The notes below the pieces were generated by a model, which saw nothing but the letters and a program-made list of their open reading frames with translations, had not been told where the DNA came from and made no database searches. A stretch of DNA of 33,304 nt from Frankiales bacterium (GTDB lineage: Bacteria > Actinomycetota > Actinomycetes > Mycobacteriales > SCTD01), in contig JAODNA010000041.1 of NCBI GenBank assembly GCA_025465135.1, positions 1 through 33,304 on the forward strand. The letters are read 5' to 3'. Positions 1-8,934 of the stretch are shown here, piece by piece. Position 1 is the stretch's first letter. Each line of letters begins with the position of its first letter. The position numbers and the translations under genes are program-made.

Positions 1-222
1 GGTGATCGGTGTGCGCGTCCCACGCGTGCGACGTGAGCGTGCGCCGCGCACACCCACCGGCAGTCGCCTGACGTGTGCGCGCCCCACGCTCGCGACGTGA
101 GCGTGCGCCGCGCACACGTCGTGGGCAGCGGCGAAGGCCGGCGTCTCGACGGCAGCGCATGCAGGGCAGCGGTAGACGCCATACATCGGGGCGCCGCAGC
201 GCGCGCAGTGCTGGAGATCCAT
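1..222 (-). CDS. Partial small zinc-ribbon ORF running off the left window edge (MDLQHCARCGAPMYGVYRCPACAAVETPAFAAAHDVCAAHAHV...)
   Basis: Manual minus-strand translation from ATG at 222; CxxC-x9-CxxC; no stop before base 1, so absent from the ORF track. Reads in frame into the repeat array; no clear RBS. Confidence 0.35.
   Translation of the reverse strand, partial: MDLQHCARCGAPMYGVYRCPACAAVETPAFAAAHDVCAAHAHVASVGRAHVRRLPVGVRGARSRRTRGTRTPIT
9..117 (-). repeat. REP-like hairpin array, locus A (two 45-nt hairpins at 9..53 and 73..117, 64-bp period)
   Basis: GTGTGCGCG-N3-CACGC-N11-GCGTG-CGC-CGCGCACAC in both copies; flank 118..145 (GTCGTGGGCAGCGGCGAAGGCCGG) is shared with the loci near 25.9 kb and 27.7 kb. 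Confidence 0.9.
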
Positions 223-518
223 GCTGCATCAGGCTGCGAATCACGTGGAAGCCGCCCGAGAGAAGGAAGCTCGCGAAGGTGACCGCCGGTGGCTGCGCCG
301 TGGAGATTCGACAGGCTCGGACTCTATCTGCGCTATCGCGAGTACAGCCGACAGGTCGACAACGGCGAACGGTAGGCGCCGGTACACGGCCGGCCTTACA
401 CATGCGCGGGCTGCGGCATTTGTTAGCGGCGTGCCGGACGCAGACGGCGAGACTGATGTTCTGCGTTGAATTGTTCAGAATCCGTCCGGCCGGGCGACTT
501 GTCGTACATGATTTCTAG

Positions 519-1805
519 GTGGTCGCGAGCGGGGTGCGGGCGGACTCAACGCTGTGCCCGGCGTGCGGCGCCTCGGTGGAGGTCGAGGTCGGCTGGCCTG
601 TCTGGTGCTCCGCGTGCGAGTGGGGGCTGACGGCGAGGCGGAGCAAGCCGACGGGACGTTGGGCTTCGTGGCGGGTACGTCGCATGCACGCCCGGGTGCT
701 GGCCAATCATGATCGTCTTCGGTCCTCGGACCTGCGTGCTGATGGCGCCACTGGGTGGATAGCCGGGGTGCTCGCCGTGGCTGTGCATCTGACAACGCTG
801 ATGTCAGCAGCAATCGCGGTGTGGGTCTGGACGACGGGAACATTCCTTGGCGTGAAGCTCCTCGTGTCGCTCTTGCTGGCGGGTATCGCCTGGGAGGTGC
901 GCCCTCGGTTGTGGAGGCCTCAGTTGGACGACGCGTTGACGCCGACGACAGCGCCCGCAGCATTCGCGCTGGTTGACGAGGTGGCCGCCGTAACCGGATC
1001 GCACCCACCGGACAGGATCGTGATCTCGGACGAGTTCAACGCCTCATACGGTCGGGCCAGGGTTCTTGGAAAGCGGATTCTCGTCATCGGGCTGCCCTTG
1101 TGGAACGCGTTGGAGGATCAGCAACGCCTTGCCCTGCTGGCACATGAGTGCGCCCATGACGTCAACCGAGATCTCCGCTCGGGACTCGTGGTCGGTACAG
1201 CAATCGACACCCTTCGACGTTGGGCGTGGCTGTTGTACCCCGACCTGCGACTCAGTCGCCAGCGCACATGGGCTGCGTCCGGCGGCCCTTCGTCCGCCTT
1301 GGTCATGGTGGCGGAGTTTCTGGCCCCGCTCATCCTGTTGCCGTTGTCGGGGACCGTCGGCTTCCTCGCAGTCGGCTTGCACCGAGTCGCGGCCAGATCC
1401 GGCCAACGCGCGGAATATCGCGCTGATGAGTTAGCTGCCACGGTCGCAGGTACCGACGCGGCGATCGACCTCCTCGAGCAGTTCCTGGCTGGCGACGCCA
1501 GCGTGAGAGCGATGCAGACGGCGCTTCGCGCGAACCCCAATGCCGACATCTGGGCAAGACAGCGCGCATTCCTTGCCGGCATTCCGGCCAGCCAGCGAGA
1601 GCGTTGGCGTCGCATCGCGGGTCGAGAACAGCACCGCACAGACGCGAGCCACCCCCCAACGTTGCTACGTCAGAACATGCTCACCTCGCGAGAGCACAAG
1701 CCGTCCCGACTGACAGCGAATCCTGAGACCTTCCAATCAGTCACCGCCGAGCTCTTCAGCCGCAGTGCAGTGATTACCCGCGAGATTCGTGACGCCGGCT
1801 TGTAA
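519..1805 (+). CDS. M48-family (HtpX/Ste24-like) membrane metallopeptidase with N-terminal zinc-ribbon-like motif
   Basis: HExxH motif in LLAHECAHDVNRD; hydrophobic segments; N-terminal CPAC...CSAC. Confidence 0.8.
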   Translation: MVASGVRADSTLCPACGASVEVEVGWPVWCSACEWGLTARRSKPTGRWASWRVRRMHARVLANHDRLRSSDLRADGATGWIAGVLAVAVHLTTLMSAAIAVWVWTTGTFLGVKLLVSLLLAGIAWEVRPRLWRPQLDDALTPTTAPAAFALVDEVAAVTGSHPPDRIVISDEFNASYGRARVLGKRILVIGLPLWNALEDQQRLALLAHECAHDVNRDLRSGLVVGTAIDTLRRWAWLLYPDLRLSRQRTWAASGGPSSALVMVAEFLAPLILLPLSGTVGFLAVGLHRVAARSGQRAEYRADELAATVAGTDAAIDLLEQFLAGDASVRAMQTALRANPNADIWARQRAFLAGIPASQRERWRRIAGREQHRTDASHPPTLLRQNMLTSREHKPSRLTANPETFQSVTAELFSRSAVITREIRDAGL

Positions 1806-1874
1806 GCCCAACCACTGCCGAGGTCGCGGCGCGCATGTCAGAACTCGGATCGCGAAATCGCAGGCCAGAGCGCG

Positions 1875-1970
1875 TGGCGGAGGCGGACGGGAATCGAACC
1901 CGCCAGGACGAGATGCTCGCCCTCACCGGTTTTGAAGACCGGGGCGCCCACCAGGAACGCAGACGCCTCC
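1875..1970 (-). tRNA. selC: tRNA-Sec (UCA anticodon)
   Basis: Reverse complement GGAGGCGTCTGCG...CCGGTCTTCAAAACCGG...GGGCGAGCATCTCGTCC...GGGTTCGATTCCC...CGCCTCCGCCA: anticodon loop CTTCAAA, long variable arm with 6-bp stem, long acceptor, encoded CCA. Confidence 0.93.
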
Positions 1971-2022
1971 GTCGCCGAGCCTAGGTGAGCCGCGTCGCGC
2001 GGATCGACGTAACGTCGGTGAC

Positions 2023-3009
2023 GTGACCACGCTCGACGTCCGGCTGACGCAGTTCGCGCACGGCGGCGGCTGCGCCTGCAAGATCCCGCCCGGGGAGCTC
2101 GAGGACGTCGTACGCGACCTCGTCGACCACGCCGGCCCCGACCTGCTCGTCGGGCTCGACAGCGGCGATGATGCAGCCGTCGTGCGCATCGACGAGCGCA
2201 CCGCCGTCGTCGTGACCGCAGACTTCTTCACGCCGGTGGTCGACGACGCCTACGACTGGGGCCGCATCGCCGCGGCCAACGCGCTGTCCGACGTCTACGC
2301 GATGGGCGGGCGGCCGATCGTCGCCGTCAACCTCGTCGGCTGGCCTCGGGACGTCCTGCCCAAGGAGCTGCTGCGGGAGGTTCTCCGCGGCGGGTACGAC
2401 GTCGCACGGCTGGCCGGCTGTCATGTCGGCGGCGGGCACAGCATCGACGACCCGGAGCCGAAGTACGGCATGGCCGTCACGGGCATCGCCGACCCGAACC
2501 GCCTGCTGCGCAACGACTCTGCCGAGCCCGGCACTCCCCTGTCCCTCACCAAGCCGCTCGGCGTCGGCATGCTCAACAACCGCCACAAGGCGACCGGGGA
2601 GGTCTTCCCGCACGCGGTCGCCAGCATGGTCGCCCTCAACCGCGAGGCGAGTGAGGCCGCACTCGCGGCAGGCTGCACAGCGGCGACCGACGTCACCGGC
2701 TTCGGCCTGCTGGGGCACGTCTACAAGATGGCCCGGGCCAGTGGCGTCACCGCCGTCATCGACGCAGCCGCCGTGCCCTACCTCGACGGGGCGCGCGAGG
2801 CGCTCCGCGACGGCTACGTCAGCGGCGGCACCCGCCGCAACCTCGAGTGGGTGGAGCCGCACCTGCTGAGCGCTGTGGGCGACGACGAGCTGCTGCTGCT
2901 GGCCGACGCGCAGACGAGCGGCGGCCTCCTCATCGCCGGCGAGATCCCGGGCGCCCCCGTGATCGGCGAGATCGTCGCGCGCCGCAACGCGGTGGTCGAG
3001 GTCCGCTAG
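2023..3009 (+). CDS. selD: Selenide, water dikinase
   Basis: GGGCACKIPPGEL active-site/glycine-rich motif, GLDSGDDAAVV, DVYAMGGRP, TDVTGFGLLGH typical of SelD; GTG start. Confidence 0.93.
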   Translation: MTTLDVRLTQFAHGGGCACKIPPGELEDVVRDLVDHAGPDLLVGLDSGDDAAVVRIDERTAVVVTADFFTPVVDDAYDWGRIAAANALSDVYAMGGRPIVAVNLVGWPRDVLPKELLREVLRGGYDVARLAGCHVGGGHSIDDPEPKYGMAVTGIADPNRLLRNDSAEPGTPLSLTKPLGVGMLNNRHKATGEVFPHAVASMVALNREASEAALAAGCTAATDVTGFGLLGHVYKMARASGVTAVIDAAAVPYLDGAREALRDGYVSGGTRRNLEWVEPHLLSAVGDDELLLLADAQTSGGLLIAGEIPGAPVIGEIVARRNAVVEVR

Positions 3010-3980
3010 GAGCCGAGGCGCGCGTTCAACCGCTCGCGCTGGGGCACGACGGTGTACTTCGGGTCGCGGGCGGACTCCTGACCCGCTTCGAAGACGCCGA
3101 AGCGGGTGCACGCGGAGCCCGCCATGAGGGCCGCCCCAGCGAGGCCCGCCGCAACGCGGCTCCGGCCGCCCAACACAGCGGCCGTCACAGCGCCGAACGC
3201 CGTCAGCGCCTTGCTGGCCCTCATGAACCGCCCCGGCGTACCGGCACGCAGCGGCTCCGCGGCCAGCCCCATGGACTGCTCCATCCGGTGCTCTGCCGCG
3301 AGCTCCAGCAGCGCGCCCCCGACCGCGAGGCGACGAGCCGGGCCCGCGTCGTGCAGCGAGGCACCGAGCAGGCCGAGGCCACCAGCGGCAGCCGCCGCCG
3401 AGCCGACGAAAACGAACGGCAGCTCCCGATGCGCCTCGTGCCACGACGGGGTGGCGGTGTCGGACAGGAGCACAGCGGTGTACGACGCAACCGCGGGTGC
3501 CGCCAGCGCCGCCAACGCACCGGCCGGGGTGCCGGCCGCACCGAGCAGCCGTCCCACCGCCCCGTCACGCAGCGAGCGAGGGAGGAAGGGCCGCAGCTCC
3601 GCCACGCCGGCCAGTCCGGCCATCGGTCCGTACGCCGTCAAGACCCAGGTGCCGACGGACATCGGCGAGGTCGGCTTCGCCACCCGCAACATGTTCGCGA
3701 ACCGCGCCGGCTTGCCGAGGTCGTGCACGAGCGCAGCCATGCTCAGCGAGATGCCCACGAGGGCTCCGAGTCGCGACGTCCGGCGCAGCGAGTCGCGCCC
3801 CGTCGCCTGCGCGCCCGCAGCCAACAGGGACGAGCCCCCGGCCAGCCCACCGAGGAACAGGTACGCCGGGATGTCGGCGGTCCATGGCGCCGCCTTCACC
3901 ACGGGCCGGCCGTAGTACGACGTGAAGTGGGCGTCGGGCACCATCTGGAACTCGTCGCGGCGCCTGCCCCGGGGGCTCAC
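3006..3980 (-). CDS. nrfD: NrfD/PsrC-family membrane anchor subunit of formate dehydrogenase
   Basis: Multiple hydrophobic segments (TADIPAYLFLGGLAGGSSLLAAGAQ...); GTGA overlap with the upstream Fe-S subunit. Confidence 0.8.
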   Translation of the reverse strand: MSPRGRRRDEFQMVPDAHFTSYYGRPVVKAAPWTADIPAYLFLGGLAGGSSLLAAGAQATGRDSLRRTSRLGALVGISLSMAALVHDLGKPARFANMLRVAKPTSPMSVGTWVLTAYGPMAGLAGVAELRPFLPRSLRDGAVGRLLGAAGTPAGALAALAAPAVASYTAVLLSDTATPSWHEAHRELPFVFVGSAAAAAGGLGLLGASLHDAGPARRLAVGGALLELAAEHRMEQSMGLAAEPLRAGTPGRFMRASKALTAFGAVTAAVLGGRSRVAAGLAGAALMAGSACTRFGVFEAGQESARDPKYTVVPQRERLNARLGS

Positions 3981-4849
3981 GAGCCGCTTCCCGCGAAGGC
4001 CGCGACGGCACCTGCCAGCAGGGTCAGCGCGGCGAGCCCGGCCTTCTTCCACATCGCCGGCAGGTCCTTCGTCGTGACGACCGGATCAGGCGGCAGGCCG
4101 TAGACCTCGGGCTCGTCGAGCAGCAGGAAGAACGCACCCATCCCACCGACGCCGTCGCCTTCGCTCTCGCCGTACAGCTTCGCGTCGTGGACACCGGCGG
4201 CGTGCAGGACGTCGACTCGTGACTGGGCACGCTCCCGCAGCTCGTCGAGGTCGCCGAACTGGATCGACTTCGTCGGGCACGCCTTCGCGCACGCCGGCTC
4301 CAGCCCTTCGCCGATGCGGTCGTAGCAGAGCGTGCACTTCTGCGCGACGCCGACCTTCGGGGTGTCCTTCTCGCCGATCCGCCGGTCGATCACGCCGAAC
4401 GGGCAGGCCGGCACGCAGTAGCCGCAGCCGTTGCAGATCTCGTCCTGCACGACAACGGTGCCGAACTCCGTGCGGAAGAGGGAGCCGGTGGGGCAGACGT
4501 CGAGGCACGCGGCGTGCGTGCAGTGCTTGCAGACGTCGCTCTCCATCAGCCAGCGGAAGTCGGCGCGGCCGTCACCGTCAGCACCGGGACGAGCCGTCGA
4601 CGGCATGCCCAGGTCGACGGGCTTCTTCTGCTCGATGAACGCGACGTGCCGCCAGGTGCTCGCGCCGAGCGCTCCCGTGTTGTCGTACGACGAGCCGAGG
4701 AAGCTCATGCCGTCGTCAGGCACGGCGTTCCACTCCTTGCAGGCGACCTCGCAGGCCTTGCAGCCGATGCAGACCGACGTGTCGGTGAAGAAGCCCTTGC
4801 GGGCCGGCGCGTCGACCCAACCGGAGGCGGTCGCGGGGTCGTACGTCAT
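3977..4849 (-). CDS. Formate dehydrogenase iron-sulfur (beta) subunit
   Basis: Multiple ferredoxin-like cysteine clusters (CIGCKACEVACKEWN, CKHCTHAACLDVCPTG, CNGCGYCVPACPFGV, CTLCYDRI..ACAKACPT) and C-terminal TM; ATGA overlap with fdh alpha. Confidence 0.9.
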   Translation of the reverse strand: MTYDPATASGWVDAPARKGFFTDTSVCIGCKACEVACKEWNAVPDDGMSFLGSSYDNTGALGASTWRHVAFIEQKKPVDLGMPSTARPGADGDGRADFRWLMESDVCKHCTHAACLDVCPTGSLFRTEFGTVVVQDEICNGCGYCVPACPFGVIDRRIGEKDTPKVGVAQKCTLCYDRIGEGLEPACAKACPTKSIQFGDLDELRERAQSRVDVLHAAGVHDAKLYGESEGDGVGGMGAFFLLLDEPEVYGLPPDPVVTTKDLPAMWKKAGLAALTLLAGAVAAFAGSGS

Positions 4850-7800
4850 GGCTTCACCGTCTTCAGCGTGTTGCCCGTCTCCACCGTGATGCCCGCGCGA
4901 CTGCGGTACTCCTCCACGAGCCGGAGCAGCGCCGGACCGGTCGGTCGCCGGCCGGGCTGGATGTCGCAGCTGGCGGCCTTGGACTCCTGGATGTGCACGT
5001 TGGGGTCGAGAGTCAGGCCGAACAGGTCGTTGGCCGAGTCGCCCGAGACCACGGCGTCGGCGCCGACGCCCCAGTGGTAGGGCAGTCCGACCTGGTGGAT
5101 CGTCCGGCCGCCCATCGTCAGCGGTACGACGCGCTCGGTGACGAGCACGCGCGCCTCGATCGCCGAGCGGGCCGTGATGATGGTGGCCCAGCCCAGGTGC
5201 TCGAGCCCCCGCTCGCGCGCGTGCTCGGGTGAGACCTCGCAGAAGAACTCCGGCTGCAGCTCGGACAGGTACGGCAGCCAGCGGCTCATGCCGCCGGCAG
5301 TGTGGTGCTCGGTGAGCCGGTACGTCGTGAAGACGTACGGGAACACGTCACTGCCCGGGTCGTCGCCGGACGGGTTCGACAGGTTGTCCTGGCGCTTGTA
5401 GACCTCGCGCGTCGGGCTGGCCTGCTGCGGGTGCAGGGCGTTGCGCACCGGCGACTCGTGCGGCTCGTAGTGCACCGGCATCGGCCCGTCGAGCAGCCCG
5501 CTCGGTGCGTAGAGCCAGCCCTTGCCGTCCGCCTGCATGATGAACGGGTCGTCACCGGCCAGTCCGTCCGCGCCGGCTGCCCCCTTCGGTGGCCGGTACG
5601 ACGGCGGCTTGTCGACCACGAAGTCGGGCACGTCCGGCCCGACCCACTTGCCCTGGTCCGCATCCCAGCTGAGGTAGGCCTTGCGCTCGCTCCACGGCTT
5701 GCCGTCGGGGTCGGCGGACGCCCGGTTGTAGAGCTGGCGACGGTTGGCCGGCCAGGCCCAGCCCCACTCCGTCGCGACCCAGTCCTGCTCCTGCCCGGGC
5801 TTGCGACGAGCCGCCTGGTTGACGTCGTCGGCGTAGACCCCGGTGTAGATCCAGCAGCCACCGGCTGTGGAGCCGTCGGGCTTCATCTCCGTATAGGCGG
5901 ACAGCGGCTGCCCGGACTTGTCACCGCTGAGATGCCGCCCGTTGATCTCGCGGAGCACGTCCGCGGCCGACGGCTCGCCCTTCTCGTCGACGGAGTAGTC
6001 CCACGTCAGGCGCTGCAGCGGGAGGTCCCGCTCCAGCACGGAGTCCGCGAGTCGTTCCTTCAGCTTCTTGCCCAGCAGGAAGAAGAACTCCAGCTCGCTC
6101 GTGCAGTCACCGGGCGGGTCGACGGCCTTGTGGTGCCACTGCAGCATCCGCTGGGTCTGCGTGAAGGAGCCGGACTTCTCGGTGTGCGCCGCGGCCGGGA
6201 GGAAGAAGACCTCCGTCCCGATCTCCTCGGTCTTCAGCTCGCCGGTCGCGATCTCGGGTCCGTCCTTCCAGAAGGTGGCGGACTCGATCATGTTGAGGTC
6301 GCGCACGACGAGCCACTTCAGGTGCGACATGCCGAGCCGTTGCAGCTTGCCGTGCGCCGAGCCGACCGCGGGGTTCTGCCCGAGCAGGAAGTAGCCCTCG
6401 ACCTTGTCGTCGTTCATGTCGATCGCGGTCTGGTAGGTGCCGTGGTCGCCGGTGATGCGCGGCAGGTAGTCGAAGCACCAGTCGTTGCCCTTCGTGGCAG
6501 CGTCGCCCCACCACGCCTTGAGCAGGCTGACGACGTAGCTCTCCGCCTCGGCCCAGAACCCCTTCTGCTCAGGCGTGCGGATCGTGTCGAGGTAGTCGTC
6601 GAAGGTGTCCGGGTCGCCGGCCTTCGGCATCGGCAGGTAGCCGGGCAGGATGTTGAACAGGGTCGGGATGTCGGTCGAGCCCTGGATGCTCGCGTGTCCG
6701 CGCAGCGCCAGGATGCCGCCGCCGGGGCGGCCCATGTTGCCGAGCAGGAGCTGGATGATCGCGGACCCGCGGATGTACTGCACGCCGACTGAGTGGTGCG
6801 TCCAGCCGACGGAGTAGACCCAGCAGGTGGTGCGCTCGCGCCCGCTGTTGGCGGTGACCGCCTCGCAGACCTCGTGGAACAGCTCCGGCGGCACGCCGCA
6901 GATCTCCTCCACCATCTCCGGGGTGTAGCGGGCGTAGTGCCGCTTGAGCACCTGGAAGACCGTCCGCGGGTGCTGGAGCGTCTCGTCGCGCTTGATGTTG
7001 CTCGGGTCGAGCGACGGCCCGCCCGAACCGAGGTGGTGGCCCGCACCGCCGGCGGGTTCCTCGTCGACGCCGTCGTACGCCCACGACGACATGTCGTAGG
7101 AGCCCTTCTCCTCGTCGTAACCCGAGAACAGGCCGCCGAGATCCTCGCTGTCGACGAACCCCTCACCCACGAGGAACGACGCGTTCGTGTAGGCGACGAC
7201 GTAGTCCTTGAAGTACTTGTCGTTGTCGAGGATGTACTTCACGATCCCGCCGAGGAACGCGATGTCGCTGCCTGCGCGGATCGGCACGTACGAGTCAGCG
7301 ACCGCCGACGTGCGGGTGAACCGCGGGTCGATGTGGATGACCTTCGCGCCGCGCGCCTTGGCCTCCATCACCCACTGGAACCCGACCGGGTGGCACTCGG
7401 CCATGTTGGAGCCCTGGATGACGATGCAGTCAGAGTGCTGCAGGTCCTGCAGGAAGGTCGTGGCGCCGCCGCGGCCGAACGAGGCCCCCAGACTGGGGAC
7501 GGTGGCGCTGTGTCATATGCGCGCCTGGTTCTCGACCTGGATCGCGCCCAGCGCCGTGAACAGCTTCTTGATGAGGTAGTTCTCCTCGTTGTCGAGGGTC
7601 GCTCCCCCGAGGCTGGCGATCCCGAGGGTTCGGCGGGTCTTGTGGCCGTTGGCGTCGATGTCCTGCCAGGTGCGTTTGCGGGTGTCGACGATCCGCTCGA
7701 CGATCATGTCGACGGCGGTCTCGAGGTCGAGGTCCTGCCAGTCGGTCGCGAACGGCTTGCGGTAGCGCACCCTGGTCGCGCGGCCCGGTGAGTTGACGAG

Positions 7801-8082
7801 CTGCTCGCTCGCCGACCCCTTCGGGCACAGCCGCCCGCGCGACACCGGGGAGCTCGGGTCGCCCTCGATCTGGATGACGCGCTCGTCCTTGACGTAGACC
7901 TTCTGGCCGCAGCCCACCGCGCAGTAGGGGCAGACGCTGTCCACGACGCGGTCCGCGGTGCTCGTGCGCGGCACGAGAGCAGCGGTGTGCGCGGACTGCG
8001 CTGCGCGGCCGCGACCGAGGGGGTCGTCGCCGGTCAGCTGACGCACGACGGGCCACGACAGGAACGTCGTGCGCAGGTCCAT
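4846..8082 (-). CDS. Selenocysteine-containing formate dehydrogenase catalytic (alpha) subunit; TGA at 7513-7515 read as Sec190
   Basis: ORFs 7513..8322 and 4846..7404 are in one frame interrupted only by TGA. N-part has CPYCAVGCG and RGRLCPKG. Junction ...ENQARI-U-HSATVPSLGASFGRGGATT.. matches the Sec-FDH active-site context. ATG at 8082 (MDLRTTFLSWPVVRQLTG). Confidence 0.93.
7484..7515 (-). promoter_or_regulatory. Candidate bacterial SECIS element
   Basis: RNA: UGA CAC AGC GCC ACC GUCCCC-AGUCU-GGGGGC; 6-bp stem including one wobble, loop with GU; the GUCUG aligns in register (22 nt from UGA) with E. coli fdhF as I recall it. Confidence 0.75.
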
Positions 8083-8092
8083 GTGCTCACCT

Positions 8093-8104
8093 TGCCACGT
8101 GGCA
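8093..8104. promoter_or_regulatory. Perfect 12-bp palindrome TGCCACGTGGCA between divergent fdh alpha and fdhD starts
   Basis: Seen directly; lies within the 33-bp gap between the two predicted start codons. Confidence 0.5.
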
Positions 8105-8115
8105 CGCTGGGCGAC

Positions 8116-8934
8116 GTGGGCAGGCTGACCGCGCGACGCCGGGTGCTGAGGCTCGGCGGTCCGGAGCCGGTGGAGCGGCCCGACACCCTGGTCGTCGAGG
8201 AGCCGCTGGAGATCCGGGTCGGCGGACGCGCTCTCGTCGTGACGATGCGCACGCCGGGCGACGACATGGACCTCGCGGCGGGCTTCCTCGTCAGTGAGGG
8301 CGTCGTCAGCGAGGCCGGCCACGTCCGAGGCATCCGCTACTGCGCGGGAGCGGTCGACGGCGAGAACACCTACAACGTGCTGGACATCGACCTCGACCCC
8401 GGCGTACCGGCTCCGGATCCGTCGCTGGAGCGGTCGTTCTACACCACGAGCTCGTGCGGACTGTGCGGGAAGGCGAGCCTCGACGCGGTCCGTACGGCGG
8501 CGCGCTGGCCCGTCGCGGACGACCCGCTCACCATCTCCCCGAAGGTCCTGTCATCGCTGCCCGACACCCTCCGAGACGCGCAGCGGGTGTTCGACAAGAC
8601 CGGTGGGCTGCACGCCGCGGGCCTGTTCACGGCAACCGGGGACCTGCTGGTGATGAGGGAGGACGTCGGCCGCCACAACGCGGTCGACAAGGTCGTCGGG
8701 TGGGCGCTGCGCGACGGTCTTCTGCCGCTGCGCGGCTGCGTGCTGCTCGTCAGCGGCCGCGCGTCGTTCGAGCTGACGCAGAAGGCCTGGATGGCCGGGA
8801 TCCCCCTGCTCGCGGCGGTGAGCGCACCCTCCAGCCTGGCCGTCGACCTCGCCGCGGAGGCGGGCATGACCCTGGTCGGCTTCCTGCGCGGCGAGACGAT
8901 GAACGTGTACGCCGGCGCGCATCGGCTGAGCTAG
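8116..8934 (+). CDS. fdhD: Formate dehydrogenase accessory sulfurtransferase FdhD
   Basis: VVEEPLEIRVGG, TPGDDMDLAAGFLVSEGVV, TSSCGLCGKASLD, REDVGRHNAVDKVVG, SGRASFELTQKA. Confidence 0.94.
   Translation: MGRLTARRRVLRLGGPEPVERPDTLVVEEPLEIRVGGRALVVTMRTPGDDMDLAAGFLVSEGVVSEAGHVRGIRYCAGAVDGENTYNVLDIDLDPGVPAPDPSLERSFYTTSSCGLCGKASLDAVRTAARWPVADDPLTISPKVLSSLPDTLRDAQRVFDKTGGLHAAGLFTATGDLLVMREDVGRHNAVDKVVGWALRDGLLPLRGCVLLVSGRASFELTQKAWMAGIPLLAAVSAPSSLAVDLAAEAGMTLVGFLRGETMNVYAGAHRLS

Noticed and set aside
1875-1970. tRNA-Sec as integration site of a genomic island
   Set aside because: No integrase, and no direct repeat of the tRNA 3' end was noticed in this window; the neighbours are selenium-related genes.
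1981-3444. 487-aa minus-strand ORF opposite selD
   Set aside because: Low-complexity, Arg/Gly-rich antisense shadow of the recognisable selD and nrfD genes, as expected at high GC.
5302-6792. 496-aa plus-strand ORF opposite FDH alpha
   Set aside because: Antisense shadow; the minus frame has clear FDH homology.
7405-8322. fdhA frameshift/pseudogene
   Set aside because: Frame is maintained across the TGA with conserved active-site context and a SECIS-like hairpin; Sec decoding explains it.
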